A program made the translations under genes and the position numbers. 26,401 bases of DNA. Source: Perkinsus olseni (taxonomy: Eukaryota; Perkinsozoa; Perkinsida). The stretch is taken from positions 1-26,401 of the forward strand of contig JABANN010000483.1 of NCBI GenBank assembly GCA_013115125.1, written 5' to 3'. The notes beneath the pieces are model-generated. The model had not been told where the DNA came from, did not search any database, and worked only from the letters and a program-made list of their open reading frames with translations. Positions 15,022 to 23,738 of the stretch are shown one piece after another (within the stretch, counting starts at the first letter, position 1; each line of letters starts with the position of its first letter).

Positions 15022-15454
15022 CAAGTTCCAATCTGAGACGGCGAGAGTCGTATCGCATCGACGAGAAGCCACGTTACGCAGCCGCAGAGCGCACCTTGAT
15101 GGTCCTGATTCGAGTTTAGCTGCTTATAACGACTAATAGTCGCCGCCTTCTCTTTCCACTGGATACTCTTGTACGCAGCGTCCCGTGAATCGCTAGTTTG
15201 CCCCGTCACGGTTGTTTTCTCTTCTGACCATGTGTTTCTGGTGAAGAGGGGAATCTGCACTGTCTACATAACTCCACTTCCTATCTGCTCTATCTCGTTC
15301 ACTATGATCCCAATCTACTTATGTTGTTTTCTACAACTACACCTACTGCAACGAGATAGTTCATATCGTTATTGGTAAGAGTTTTACTCGTCTCTTGATT
15401 TTTAAATCTTCTCTAAGACTCACTGTCAACGTGGCTCACTCTCGTCATTCGATA
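15022..15454. other. Non-coding, with a block shared with 22935-23118
   Basis: 15253-15359 (ATCTGCACTGTCTACATAAC ... CAACGAGATAG) matches 22935-23118, where about 75 nt of extra palindromic DNA lies between the first 20 nt and the rest. No gene. Confidence 0.45.
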
Positions 15455-15698
15455 TTGACAACACGCAGTCTTCCACTAACGCAAGACTTCGAGGAGCCTC
15501 CTCAGGGGAGATAGCGTCGTCTATCCGTATCCGAGGCTAAGGATAGTGGCTTATACGATTATATTTTATTGACATGAAGCCTACCTAGACGAAGTTTATC
15601 TAACGAGATAAAGGGTGTCTTTTGCGCCTTGAGGACACAGAACACTACGCCCGAGTGCACAGCGGGAGGCAACCAACTTCGTGAATGACTGAAATAAT

Positions 15699-15713
15699 AT
15701 TCTCAGTGAGAAT
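15699..15713. repeat. One-base-loop palindrome 7-1-7
   Basis: ATTCTCA, G, TGAGAAT; not present in the paralogous block (20400). Confidence 0.5.
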
Positions 15714-15827
15714 GAGACCGTTGTACGGCCGAAAATGGATTAATAGTAATAACATTCATAGCAGAGAGATCCGCTCACCCAGCGTTGAGGTCCCGGGTCA
15801 GCTCGAGCTGTCTTCAGGATTCGCCCA

Positions 15828-15866
15828 ATACCGGACCGGTATTACCGGTATAATACCGGCGGTATC
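15828..15866. repeat. Two overlapping triads, cores ATACCGGT (22/22) and CCGGTATT (21/22)
   Basis: First: 15828-15849. Second: 15845-15866, overlapping it by five bases. The paralogous site in the G2 block (about 20517-20532, CAACCGGTACTAGGC) is unoccupied; from TTCGCC to AAAT the interval is 46 nt here and 18 nt there, a difference of 28, two insertions. Confidence 0.92.
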
Positions 15867-15958
15867 AGGCGAAATCCGTCACAGCAGAATGTGAAAATAA
15901 TACCCCCCCCCGTGTTCGAAAAGCAAAACTGTTTCACACCCCACGAGGTCGCGTATCG

Positions 15959-16780
15959 TTAAACCTTGGTCAGAGGGGTGCGAGCTCCTCCAAGTGGGAC
16001 GTAGATTGTCTTCTTAGTGGCGAAGACCACTTCGTCGGAAGGACCCAAATCTTTGCGGCAAAGATGCCTCACTTGTTGACGGAGATCATCCAAGGTACCC
16101 TGTTGAGTCGACTTCAAAGCATAGTGCTCATAAGGCAGACCGGCGTCACCAGGAACCAGCTTGAAGGCAAATTTGGCGGTGGGAGGTCCGCCACACGCAG
16201 CCTGTATGGCTACGATCTTATCAGGGCGTATCGTGTAACTTTTCTCGGAATATGGAGCATCCTCGTCCTTGAATACATACTTTCCGAGTGTCAGTTTGGC
16301 TGCCACCCTCGTGAACTCTATAACTTCCCTTCGGAACTTGCTTGAGATAGAGTCACCGCTTGTATACGTTAGAACGGTCAAGTCCCCAGGCTGAATACCA
16401 CCATACGGCTCGGGATGATCGTAGTCAATGACGTAGTTCTTCAGCAGTAACCTCTCGATGGACTTGTACCAATCATGAGCACTGGCTCTAGTTCCATCGA
16501 AGTCGATGGCGTAAGTAGAACTCCTTGCCGCGGACAGGGAGTATGGCCCGTGGGTGAACTCCTCACCCGGTCCGACTTCGAAAGTGAAAGTCTATCCGTC
16601 TGGAGACCACGTTCCAGGTCTAGGCGGGACCCAGAAGGTGAATGTAACTTCATGATTCTCGTCCACATCATAGGTTATGCGGTAGTCTCCCGCTCTGTGA
16701 ACAAACTTGCCAACGTCCTGAGCCATAGTGATGAGGAGAGCTTGGAGGGCTACCAGCCAGGTGGGCACGGAAGACATCAT
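15959..16780 (-). CDS. Secreted protein G1 (one in-frame stop)
   Basis: One frame runs from MSSVPTWLVALQALLITMAQ (signal peptide) to GGARTPLTKV, 272 codons, interrupted only by TAG at 16592-16594 after TWSPDG; the frame continues TFTFEVGPGEEFTHGPYSLS without loss. Conserved with G2: DVGKFV, ITYDV-E-EVTFT, DLTVLTYTSGDSIS, TLGKYVF, CGGPPTAKFAFKLVP, LRQQVRHLCRKDL and KTIYVPLGGARTPL. Two cysteines are conserved in the C-terminal third. It is probably a secreted or surface protein with a beta-rich N-terminal part; I cannot name the family. The stop may be a real null, a sequencing error, or be bypassed by an intron, for which I see no good splice pair. Confidence 0.65.
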
Positions 16781-17100
16781 TTGATGAATGGAATGTGCTT
16801 AATACAAGTGTCCGTGGAAGCTGAGATGGAACGTAAACTTGTATGGAGAGGAGCTCTCACAGAAAACGGTAGCAACTGAAGGCGTCAGCTGCAGTTCCAA
16901 CTACGGGACGGGACCCGACACAGCCAAATGAGCGCGGGGTGCAGTCCCATAGCTCGGAGGGCCTATGAAAACCCTCTCTATGGAAGAGCCTACTTTGCCA
17001 AACTTTCCTGATGCATGCGCACATTAGCTACAATCCAGTCCCTTAGGGACCGTCCCTAGCACACGCCTACAACTGTCTATACTAGACTGTCTACCTCTAT
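16781..17100. other. Upstream region of G1
   Basis: Homologous to 21415-21800 upstream of G2, including AACGGTAGCAACT, GTGCAGTCC and CTGTCTA-ACTAGAC-GTCTACCTC words. It probably holds the promoter of G1, which reads leftward. Confidence 0.4.
17037..17058. repeat. 22-nt triad, core GGTCCCTA (21/22)
   Basis: Arm 17037-17043 (first base changed), inverted core TAGGGACC 17044-17051, arm 17052-17058, upstream of G1; not seen upstream of G2. Confidence 0.8.
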
Positions 17101-17244
17101 CACCCAGCAGGTACGATCCGGAGCGATCCCATGCACACAAATGCAAATCTCCTTAATGTAGCCGGCCGTTAGTGGCTTGCCTACCTCCTGCCGTTGTCAG
17201 TAGAGACTCATCAGAGACTGACCCCTGCTTACAGCACGCACTGC

Positions 17245-17266
17245 TTGGCACAGTGCCAATGACACT
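17245..17266. repeat. 22-nt triad, core TTGGCACT (21/22)
   Basis: Arm 17245-17251, inverted core AGTGCCAA 17252-17259, arm 17260-17266 with one change. Confidence 0.8.
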
Positions 17267-17628
17267 GCCTGCTCCGACAGGCTCCTTTAAGGTAACTTGG
17301 AGTAGTTCTAAACTCATCTTTGTCATATGTTCTGGTATGTAACATATCGTATGTTGTGGCCCCTTATTTCCTCGATCACAAGCATCGAAGATTGCTTTAC
17401 GATCTTTTGAAGTATGTGCGCAATATTCTACTTGCTCGCTCCGACTGTTACGTGTGTCTCCTTTACTCCACAGCATGTACTGACTGACTACGGCGCCTTC
17501 GCCTTCTATGGTGGCGCGGCCCGAACGCATGAGGTCGGATTTACGCACACAAGGACGCTGTTCAACACTAGGCACAGCGTGACTCAGACTATCTCATCGG
17601 CGTCTTGATAGAGATTATCAGACTGGGT

Positions 17629-17650
17629 AGAGTTTAAAACTCTGAGTTTT
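17629..17650. repeat. 22-nt triad, core AGAGTTTT (22/22)
   Basis: Arm 17629-17635, inverted core AAAACTCT 17636-17643, arm 17644-17650. Confidence 0.9.
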
Positions 17651-17690
17651 ACCATAGATACATATCATCGGACAGGCTTTATGAGTATGA

Positions 17691-17705
17691 AATATGTCAC
17701 ATATT
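17691..17705. repeat. One-base-loop palindrome 7-1-7
   Basis: AATATGT, C, ACATATT, just before the inverted-repeat element. Confidence 0.5.
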
Positions 17706-17707
17706 CC

Positions 17708-17812
17708 AATGACATGTATGCGGCCTCTTTGACATATTATATGTGTAGGCGGTAGGCGTGTAGGTGAATCTCTCTAGATTATGCTCGGCAAAGAGGCCGC
17801 ATACATGTCATT
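17708..17812. mobile_element. 105-bp inverted-repeat element (MITE-like)
   Basis: Perfect 24-bp arms, 17708-17731 (AATGACATGTATGCGGCCTC then TTTG) and 17789-17812, with a 57-nt centre lacking any ORF. No clear target duplication is visible, so it may be a small transposon remnant or a large fold-back duplication. Confidence 0.6.
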
Positions 17813-17851
17813 CAACCGTGAATAATTCACGGTTGAATTCACGGTGAATTC
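17812..17851. repeat. Two abutting one-base-loop palindromes (12-1-12 and 8-1-8)
   Basis: 17812-17836: TCAACCGTGAAT, A, ATTCACGGTTGA. 17835-17851: GAATTCAC, G, GTGAATTC. They share sequence and look like successive fold-back events starting at the end of the inverted-repeat element. Confidence 0.6.
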
Positions 17852-18088
17852 AAGTCTGTTCAACAAACTCCGTGAGATGCGCTACCACTGGTCGTCCACC
17901 AGTGAAAATGACTGCGAGCGGGTTTTTGAGCGGTTACACAACTATGGAACCTCAGCTCGCTCGCTGCAAGCGGATCATCTTATCAGCGGTGCTGATTCAT
18001 CAGCATGATTTGAGAAAGAACCCCAGGATTCCGCTAGCCATATGCCTGTTGAGTACCTAACGATAGACAGCAAGATTAACCGTAATGT

Positions 18089-18110
18089 TGCAAAGGCTTT
18101 GCCGCAAACT
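18089..18110. repeat. Decayed triad, core GGCAAAGC (19/22)
   Basis: TGCAAAG, GCTTTGCC, GCAAACT; three mismatches to the ideal arms. Confidence 0.45.
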
Positions 18111-18357
18111 TCGCGGCGCAAATCCGAGGTCGTTCCTGGTTGCCTCGGCGATACTTATCAGACGCTAACACAGGGTTCCAACTTGTGGAACGCTGTAAAC
18201 TTGTAACTTCAACATACACACAACTTGGAATCTCAGGCACAGCGGCCTGCCGCAATTACAGTGTTTGGCGCCTTCATGATGTCACTTCCAAGATTGCCCT
18301 GGATGAAACGAGCATTGAAGAAATAAATCGCACGAAAGTACGTATGTACGAAAATTA

Positions 18358-18379
18358 CTGGAGTCACTCCAGTGGAGTG
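18358..18379. repeat. 22-nt triad, core CTGGAGTG (22/22)
   Basis: Arm 18358-18364, inverted core CACTCCAG 18365-18372, arm 18373-18379. Confidence 0.9.
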
Positions 18380-18461
18380 CAGGCTGGGTAGTGCATCCAA
18401 GTGAGTATGATAACGAGCGATGGTCCGTAATAGCGGGATTGAATGTATCGAATCCAAAGAC

Positions 18462-18483
18462 GCATGCAGTGCATGCCATGCAC
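18462..18483. repeat. 22-nt triad, core GCATGCAC (22/22)
   Basis: Arm 18462-18468, inverted core GTGCATGC 18469-18476, arm 18477-18483. Confidence 0.9.
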
Positions 18484-18514
18484 ACACATGCGGAGTGTCC
18501 TCCCGTGGCACCTA

Positions 18515-18536
18515 CGCGGGAGTCCCGCGGCGGGAC
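18515..18536. repeat. 22-nt triad, core CGCGGGAC (22/22)
   Basis: Arm 18515-18521, inverted core GTCCCGCG 18522-18529, arm 18530-18536. Three perfect triads fall within 180 bp here. Confidence 0.9.
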
Positions 18537-18810
18537 AGTGATGAATGGAGGACAGAAGTAGAAAACCCCCAAAACCAGAAGAACATGAAGAGTGAGGGCG
18601 CGAATAACTAGGCGGTTGGGAGACTCCCTCCATGCCCAGGCCTCGGCAGTTGCATCCGGATTCTGGATCTCGGATTCGGGTTTCTGGAGGAGTTTCTAGT
18701 TCATCGTTACTGGCTTTGCCCGGAATTCGGGATTTTTCTGTTGCCTTTTCTGACAACCGGTATGTTGAACATTAGTGTGCTATGGTGATAGTGATTCAGT
18801 GCTACGCTCG

Positions 18811-18867
18811 TCATAGGAGACGATGGCCCATCGTCTCCTATGACTCGTTCCCATCGTCGATGGGAAC
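18811..18867. repeat. Split triad, core ACGATGGG, within 16-1-16 and 10-1-10 palindromes
   Basis: Palindromes 18811-18843 (centre C 18827) and 18847-18867 (centre T 18857). As a split triad: ACGATGG 18820-18826, CCCATCGT 18827-18834, 15-nt spacer, CCCATCGT 18850-18857, CGATGGG 18858-18864. Confidence 0.7.
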
Positions 18868-18935
18868 GGAAGCTGCTAGCGTCCCACGGGAGTGTTTGTA
18901 ACCAGCCAAGCCTGAGGGACTCTGCCTATCTGTGA

Positions 18936-18957
18936 GGGTTTGTCAAACCCGGTTTGA
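18936..18957. repeat. 22-nt triad, core GGGTTTGA (22/22)
   Basis: Arm 18936-18942, inverted core TCAAACCC 18943-18950, arm 18951-18957. Confidence 0.9.
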
Positions 18958-19012
18958 TGATTAAGCTTTAATCAAACTCTTACGCAATGCTGCCCTCTGA
19001 ACCAGAGGCTCT

Positions 19013-19034
19013 AGTTCAACTTGAACTGTTCAAG
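19013..19034. repeat. 22-nt triad, core AGTTCAAG (22/22)
   Basis: Arm 19013-19019, inverted core CTTGAACT 19020-19027, arm 19028-19034. Confidence 0.9.
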
Positions 19035-19533
19035 ACAGACTCCTTTGCAAGGCTTCTTGAGATCTCTGTTGCGACAGACGAACAGTCTTCGCCGCGGCTC
19101 TCTCGTCGAAGTAGGCCAATGAATGGAGCCTCCAGCAATTCTGTTGCAAGAAAGTTTCTCGAGGAAACACAGCATCCTCAGATGATCAGTAACTCAGCAC
19201 TACTGAGTGTCGCTGAGTTTCGAGATCGTGGGGCACGGTCTGTGCCCCCTTCACTTCTACGGCGTGAGTGTGCGTCAAGGCACTGGCCCATTTAGAACGG
19301 ATTCGGATTCATTTTACGGGCGATTTTGATGGGTGAAATGAGATGGATGGAATGGCACCGGATGAAATTATAGTGGACGACTTTACACTGGAACAGATGA
19401 CCACTGGACGAAATTATACTGGATCAGTTGGGTTACCCCGCCCTAAAAGACGATCGTAATCGATCGTTAGAAGTGGGACATATAAGCTAAGCTTCAGTCT
19501 TCGGCGCTCGGCAGGCGCTGTCCACCCGCATGC

Positions 19534-19555
19534 GCTGAAGACTTCAGGCTGAAGT
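19534..19555. repeat. 22-nt triad, core CCTGAAGT (21/22)
   Basis: Arm 19534-19540 (first base changed), inverted core ACTTCAGG 19541-19548, arm 19549-19555. Confidence 0.8.
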
Positions 19556-19621
19556 CACAGGTCACGCAGTTGTAATTGACACAATGTGCCGTTCGGGCCG
19601 TGCGTACACGTCGCTTGGGAG

Positions 19622-19638
19622 CCTTAGGCTGCCTAAGG
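19622..19638. repeat. One-base-loop palindrome 8-1-8
   Basis: CCTTAGGC, T, GCCTAAGG, followed by three copies of AAGGATAGCAAC. Confidence 0.55.
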
Positions 19639-19762
19639 ATAGCAACAAGGATAGCAACAATAAGGATAGCAACAGACTGTCACTGAGTGGCGCTGAGGTT
19701 GGGAGCGGATGGTACTGCCGGATACTCGGCCGGTACGGAAGAATATTCATCAAACGCAGGAA

Positions 19763-19784
19763 GTTTCTTGAAGAAACTTTCTTC
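19763..19784. repeat. 22-nt triad, core GTTTCTTC (22/22)
   Basis: Arm 19763-19769, inverted core GAAGAAAC 19770-19777, arm 19778-19784. A similar sequence at 19149-19168 (AAAGTTTCTCGAGGAAACAC) looks like an unoccupied relative. Confidence 0.88.
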
Positions 19785-20288
19785 GAGAAACACGAAGAAC
19801 GGCGGCGTTGAATTTGAACGGCTGTGCGTAGCTGACAGAAGTGGGTGAACCGGATGAGAAAATCCAACATTAAAATGAAACTAATATCATTTCTCATGTA
19901 TATGCTGCAGCATCACCACAAGGCGAAGAAAAGAAGATGAGAATAGAAATAATCACAGCCGCTTCGTTAGTCATTTCTCGGAAAGACGTAGCTGTCCCGT
20001 CAGACCGAGGCCTCAACTGGGGGTTAGATGGTATTGAAAATTGTAACCCGATATACTCGGCGAGTGTTATGCGGCTAGGTTCATTTCGCCACAGGTAGGA
20101 GCTATCGTGAGCCCGGATTCCAGAGTAGGATGGACCATACAAGACTTGGTCTCAACGTGAGCCACGTTACGTGCCTCTCTAGTCGCGCCCGAGATTTCCT
20201 TCGAGATTGACAACACGCGAGACTTCAAGGAGGGGAAATAGCGTCGTCTCTACGTACCGAGGCCGATGGTAGTGGCCTATACGATTAG

Positions 20289-20308
20289 ACCTTATTGACT
20301 TGAAGCAT
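20289..20308. repeat. One-base-loop palindrome 7-1-7, also traceable in the G1 block
   Basis: AGATGAA, G, TTCATCT. The G1 block has AGACGAAG then TTTATCT at about 15587, so this fold-back predates the duplication. Confidence 0.5.
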
Positions 20309-20617
20309 ACCTCAGATGAAGTTCATCTAAGGAGAAACGGGGGGTCTTCTGCGTCCCGAGGACACGTAGCACTTCATTTTTCCACGCGTCATGAATGACT
20401 GACATGTTTTTTTTCGAGAAAAAAGGAGACCGCTGTACGGCCAAAAATGGGTAACAACATCTCTAGCGTAGAGACCCGCTCTTTCAGACCAGCTCGAGTT
20501 GGCAGTAGGGTTCGCCGACAACCGGTACTAGGCAAAATGTGTAATGATAGGGTGAGATAGCGATACCCTCATGTTCAAAAAACGAAACTGTATCATATCA
20601 CTTGAGGGCGCGTATCA

Positions 20618-21414
20618 CTAAGCCTTGGTCAGAGGGGTGCGAGCTCCTCCAAGTGGGATGTAGATTGTCTTCTCAGTGGCGAAGACCACTTCGCTGGAAG
20701 GACTCAAATCTTTGCGGCAAAGATGCCGCACTTGTTGACGGAGATCATCCAAGGTACCCTGTCCAATAGGCTTCAAAGCATAATGCTTATAAGGCGGACC
20801 CGTCTTATCGGGAACGAGCTTGAAGGCGAACTTGGCGGTGGGAGGCCCGCCGCATATAGCCTGCGTGGTCACGACCCAATCAGAGCGTATCTTGTAACTA
20901 ATCTTGAAATATGGAATTAATGGAATTCGAAGACATAATTGCCCAGTGTCACTCCAGCTGCCACCCTCTTGAACTCGATCTTTGCATTCTGGAAGTTGGT
21001 CGAGATAGAGTCGCCGCTTTGATAGGTTAGAACCGTAAGATCCCAATCTTGGCTAGGATCAGAGGGGTAGACCTCGTCATGATCCATTAGTCCCGTGTTC
21101 CTCAAGAAGCGGTCGAGCTCCACGCGCCAGTGAAGCGCGTCCGTCCCAGCCTCATCGAAGTCGAGGGAGTAAGTGAAACCAGTAGCACTTCGTAGAGGGT
21201 ACGGACCAAGGGAAAGATAGACACCGACAGGTATGTCGCCTCTACGTAGCGGAGGCTCAGGCACATGGACCGTGAAGGTAACTTCCTGGTCCTCATTCAC
21301 ATCGTAAGTCATGCTGAACAGAGGTCCCTCGTAGACGAATTTACCAACGTCCTGAGCCGTCGTGATGAGGATAGCCTGAGCGACTAACAGCCAAGTCGAC
21401 GCGAAAGGCATCAT
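20618..21414 (-). CDS. Secreted protein G2 (one frameshift)
   Basis: From MMPFASTWLLVAQAILITTA (signal peptide) the frame runs through DVGKFVYEGPLFSMTYDV, VHVPEPPLRR, DLTVLTYQSGDSIST and TLGNYVFEFH to a stop at 20917; the homologous end (FKISYKIRSDWVV, CGGPPTAKFAFKLVPDKTGP, PLGGARTPLTKA) continues in the next frame to 20618. Compared with G1 one base is missing in about 20915-20940. Total length would be 265 aa. It shares about 55-60% of residues with G1 by eye. Each of the two copies has a single, different lesion. Confidence 0.65.
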
Positions 21415-22213
21415 GTTGTGACTAGGATGGGCTCACTAGAAACTAACGTCGAGGCTGAAATACGGCAGACTTATATTGGGAAGAGGTAACATTGAAATTC
21501 TCATTGTGGAAGCCTGCATCCCGAATTGCTCAGCTTGGTGATCACAGGGTGAGTAGATGACGGTAACAACTCAAGTTAGGAAGTACAGTTGCCTTTACGG
21601 GATACGACTCAACTCAGCCAAACGAGTGCTGGGTGCAGTCCAATCATGAAATCTCTCCAATGAAGAACTCACTTTGCCGAGCGATCTTGACGCGTACACA
21701 TATTCGCTATACATGTACTATACATGTACTCGTATACATATATGTACTCGAAGCTTGAGCGGCGCTCGTCTACATCTGTCTACACTAGACAGTCTACCTC
21801 GATCAGCCGCTGATAGAAGGAGACTGTCTTGTGCTGCTGATCATCAGCGAGCAGAACAGGTCCGGCTCTTCGCCTTTCGTTCTGCAGAAATACAGATGTC
21901 CTCACCATATCCATTCGTTAGTGAGCCAACTATGTCCCACGTCATCAGTGGCGACTTCTCACTACGTCGCCTTGCCTGCTTTCGAGTCTGACAGATATGA
22001 TGATGGGCGGAATCACATCTCAGCCAGGCGATCCACTGTCTTCTTCTTGCCGGGAGCGTTCGCCCGCTCGTCAAGTGTATCTCGAGTAGTACTCCATCCG
22101 CACTGTCTGTTCTTCCTAACATGTTGATCACCAGAACTAGGGATTACATGCCACTTTTTGAGTCCGCGCTCAATTCTTATTACCTCCTTCGGGCCAGCGC
22201 CTAATGGGTGTCC

Positions 22214-22235
22214 CTTGTACGGTACAAGTTGTACC
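22214..22235. repeat. 22-nt triad, core CTTGTACC (22/22)
   Basis: Arm 22214-22220, inverted core GGTACAAG 22221-22228, arm 22229-22235. Confidence 0.9.
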
Positions 22236-22593
22236 TCGACAGGCTTCACCCGGCTGAGCCGGATCCATCGGCCCGGCTCCATCGGCCCGGCTCCTTCGTC
22301 CGTTGGTTTGAACGCGAGTGCGAGGCGGTTTCAGCGCTAGTAACACTTTCAACTTGCTAGTGTTGTGACCCCATGGTTGGTAAACTCGACCTGGTAAACG
22401 TAGACTTGAAAACCTTATTATCAGTCTGCTTATGATCACAAACGCAGCGATATGTAGCTCAGCGTAACACAATTAATGGAGACAATATCCACAGACAAGA
22501 TCGCACAATTGGAGACATAACACTGTTGAGGAGAGACTTACGTGCTCGGTACACGATGTACCACTCGCAGTACCATGATTCCTGGTACTGGAA

Positions 22594-22610
22594 CTTCCTG
22601 GTCCAGGAAG
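22594..22610. repeat. One-base-loop palindrome 8-1-8
   Basis: CTTCCTGG, T, CCAGGAAG; preceded by related inverted words (TTCCTGGTACTGGAA), suggesting repeated events. Confidence 0.55.
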
Positions 22611-22709
22611 GCGTTGATTATGTCGTTCTATTGCATATTGGAATGCCCTATGAATATTCGTGTTTCTACCGTGGAAACACCGTAGAAATTCTTCGTCGCT
22701 GACCTGCTA

Positions 22710-22731
22710 ATCCTCAATGAGGATTCCTCAT
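22710..22731. repeat. 22-nt triad, core ATCCTCAT (22/22)
   Basis: Arm 22710-22716, inverted core ATGAGGAT 22717-22724, arm 22725-22731. Confidence 0.9.
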
Positions 22732-22819
22732 CGTGTTGGGCGGTTTCAGCGCGTTATGTCCTCGTACGAGGAATTCCTTGATAGGAGAGGGTCACTTCAG
22801 GAGTAGCGATTATATTCAG

Positions 22820-22841
22820 CCCCAGACTCTGGGGCCCAGAG
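22820..22841. repeat. 22-nt triad, core CCCCAGAG (22/22)
   Basis: Arm 22820-22826, inverted core CTCTGGGG 22827-22834, arm 22835-22841. Confidence 0.9.
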
Positions 22842-22967
22842 CCAGGTTACCAAATTCCATGGCGTGATTAGCTGACTCCGAAGTAGCTCAGCTTCAGAAA
22901 AATCTATCGCACAGCCAGTCGTACGTATGAAAGCATCTGCACTGTCTACATAACACATTCGTGCTGT

Positions 22968-22989
22968 GCTTTTAGTAAAAGCTTTATAC
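22968..22989. repeat. Decayed triad, core GCTTTTAC (20/22)
   Basis: Arm 22968-22974, inverted core GTAAAAGC 22975-22982, arm 22983-22989 with two changes. Confidence 0.65.
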
Positions 22990-23010
22990 TAGCTTTGCAT
23001 TATCAATCCA

Positions 23011-23032
23011 TTCCCTCTGAGAGAATCTCTCA
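23011..23032. repeat. 22-nt triad, core TTCTCTCA (21/22)
   Basis: Arm 23011-23017 (one change), inverted core TGAGAGAA 23018-23025, arm 23026-23032. Confidence 0.8.
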
Positions 23033-23354
23033 ACTCCCCCACTTCCTCTCTGCTCTATCTCGCTAACTATGAGCCCAATTTACTTATGTTGTGTTCTACA
23101 ACGACTGCCAAGAGATAGTGCAACGTACCAGATCCTTGTTTTTTCAAGAAGGTGCCCGTGCACTTGGTGAAGTTCACCGAGTACAAGGCGAAGTGTTGTT
23201 GGTATGCGGTTTAATGAAGGACCGATCTAACCCTACTTGGAGTTCATTAACGTCTTACAATCTGTGATTCGTGGTCTTCTCACTCCATCATGTGCGAAAT
23301 CAGCTATGAGGAAGTCAGGTTTGTTACTCGTCCATAGTAGGCGTAAGTTGTCGT

Positions 23355-23369
23355 TAGTCCTAAGGACTA
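23355..23369. repeat. One-base-loop palindrome 7-1-7
   Basis: TAGTCCT, A, AGGACTA. Confidence 0.5.
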
Positions 23370-23460
23370 GGGTTGTCGCGCGTCCTTTTCTTTGATTCTC
23401 GGTTTAGAATTCCATCGCATCGACACGAATGACTGCCTCAATGATGAATCACCTAGCGAA

Positions 23461-23482
23461 GCCCAGTAACTGGGCCCCAGTT
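23461..23482. repeat. 22-nt triad, core GCCCAGTT (22/22)
   Basis: Arm 23461-23467, inverted core AACTGGGC 23468-23475, arm 23476-23482. Confidence 0.9.
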
Positions 23483-23568
23483 CCGACCAGCATTATGCAG
23501 CGGCTATGTTCATCGAGACGGCGAGAGGGACAACCTCCCCTCCTGTCCGCTCCCGGCGCAGGCTCGAG

Positions 23569-23583
23569 CGGTCACCGTGACCG
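23569..23583. repeat. One-base-loop palindrome 7-1-7 at the edge of the 95-bp repeat
   Basis: CGGTCAC, C, GTGACCG, overlapping the left border of the repeat copy at 23578; absent at the other copy. Confidence 0.5.
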
Positions 23584-23672
23584 CGAGGATGGAGGAAGAT
23601 GCAGAAGAAGTCGGTCGAAGCCTTAGAGCAGGAAGACGTGATGACTAATTCATGTATTGCTCGTTATTAAGG
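23578..23672 (+). repeat. 95-bp exact dispersed repeat, copy 2
   Basis: Identical to 14927-15021 in the same orientation. The flanks differ on both sides apart from a faint resemblance just after the right end (CAAGTTCCAATC against AACGTTTCAATC). Confidence 0.75.
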
Positions 23673-23716
23673 AACGTTTCAATCGATTATACACGTGCCT
23701 CGATTATATACCTAGA

Positions 23717-23738
23717 TCAACAGCCTGTTGACAACAGG
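23717..23738. repeat. 22-nt triad, core TCAACAGG (22/22)
   Basis: Arm 23717-23723, inverted core CCTGTTGA 23724-23731, arm 23732-23738. Confidence 0.9.

Larger units (their letters stand above)
15455..17100. repeat. Duplicated block with gene G1
   Basis: Homologous to 20200-21800 from TTGACAACACGC (3' side of the minus-strand gene) through G and about 300 bp of its upstream DNA. It is a segmental duplication about 4.7 kb apart in direct orientation. Confidence 0.7.
17101..20199. other. 3.1-kb non-coding region between the G blocks
   Basis: No convincing gene on either strand; open frames such as 17153-17575 and 18364-18756 on the minus strand lack protein-like features. It is the densest area for triads and palindromes. 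19140-19200 and 19660-19790 share words (GAAAGTTTCT, GAGTG-CGCTGAG) and may be a diverged duplication. 19635-19675 repeats AAGGATAGCAAC three times. Confidence 0.45.
20200..21800. repeat. Duplicated block with gene G2
   Basis: Paralogue of 15455-17100. Its non-coding parts lack the triads at 15828 and 17037, so those were inserted after duplication or were lost here. Confidence 0.7.
22935..23118. repeat. Block shared with 15253-15359, expanded by palindromic DNA
   Basis: ATCTGCACTGTCTACATAAC is followed in copy 1 directly by TCCACTTCC; here about 75 nt intervene, containing triads at 22968 and 23011. The rest (CTGCTCTATCTCG-TAACTATGA..., AGAGATAG) matches again. Confidence 0.6.

Noticed and set aside
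18364-18756. 130-codon minus-strand frame
   Set aside because: It overlaps two perfect triads, which dictate part of its sequence, and has no protein-like features.
21700-21755. TATACATGTAC run as a triad
   Set aside because: It is an 11-bp tandem repeat; the spacing does not fit the 14-nt rule.
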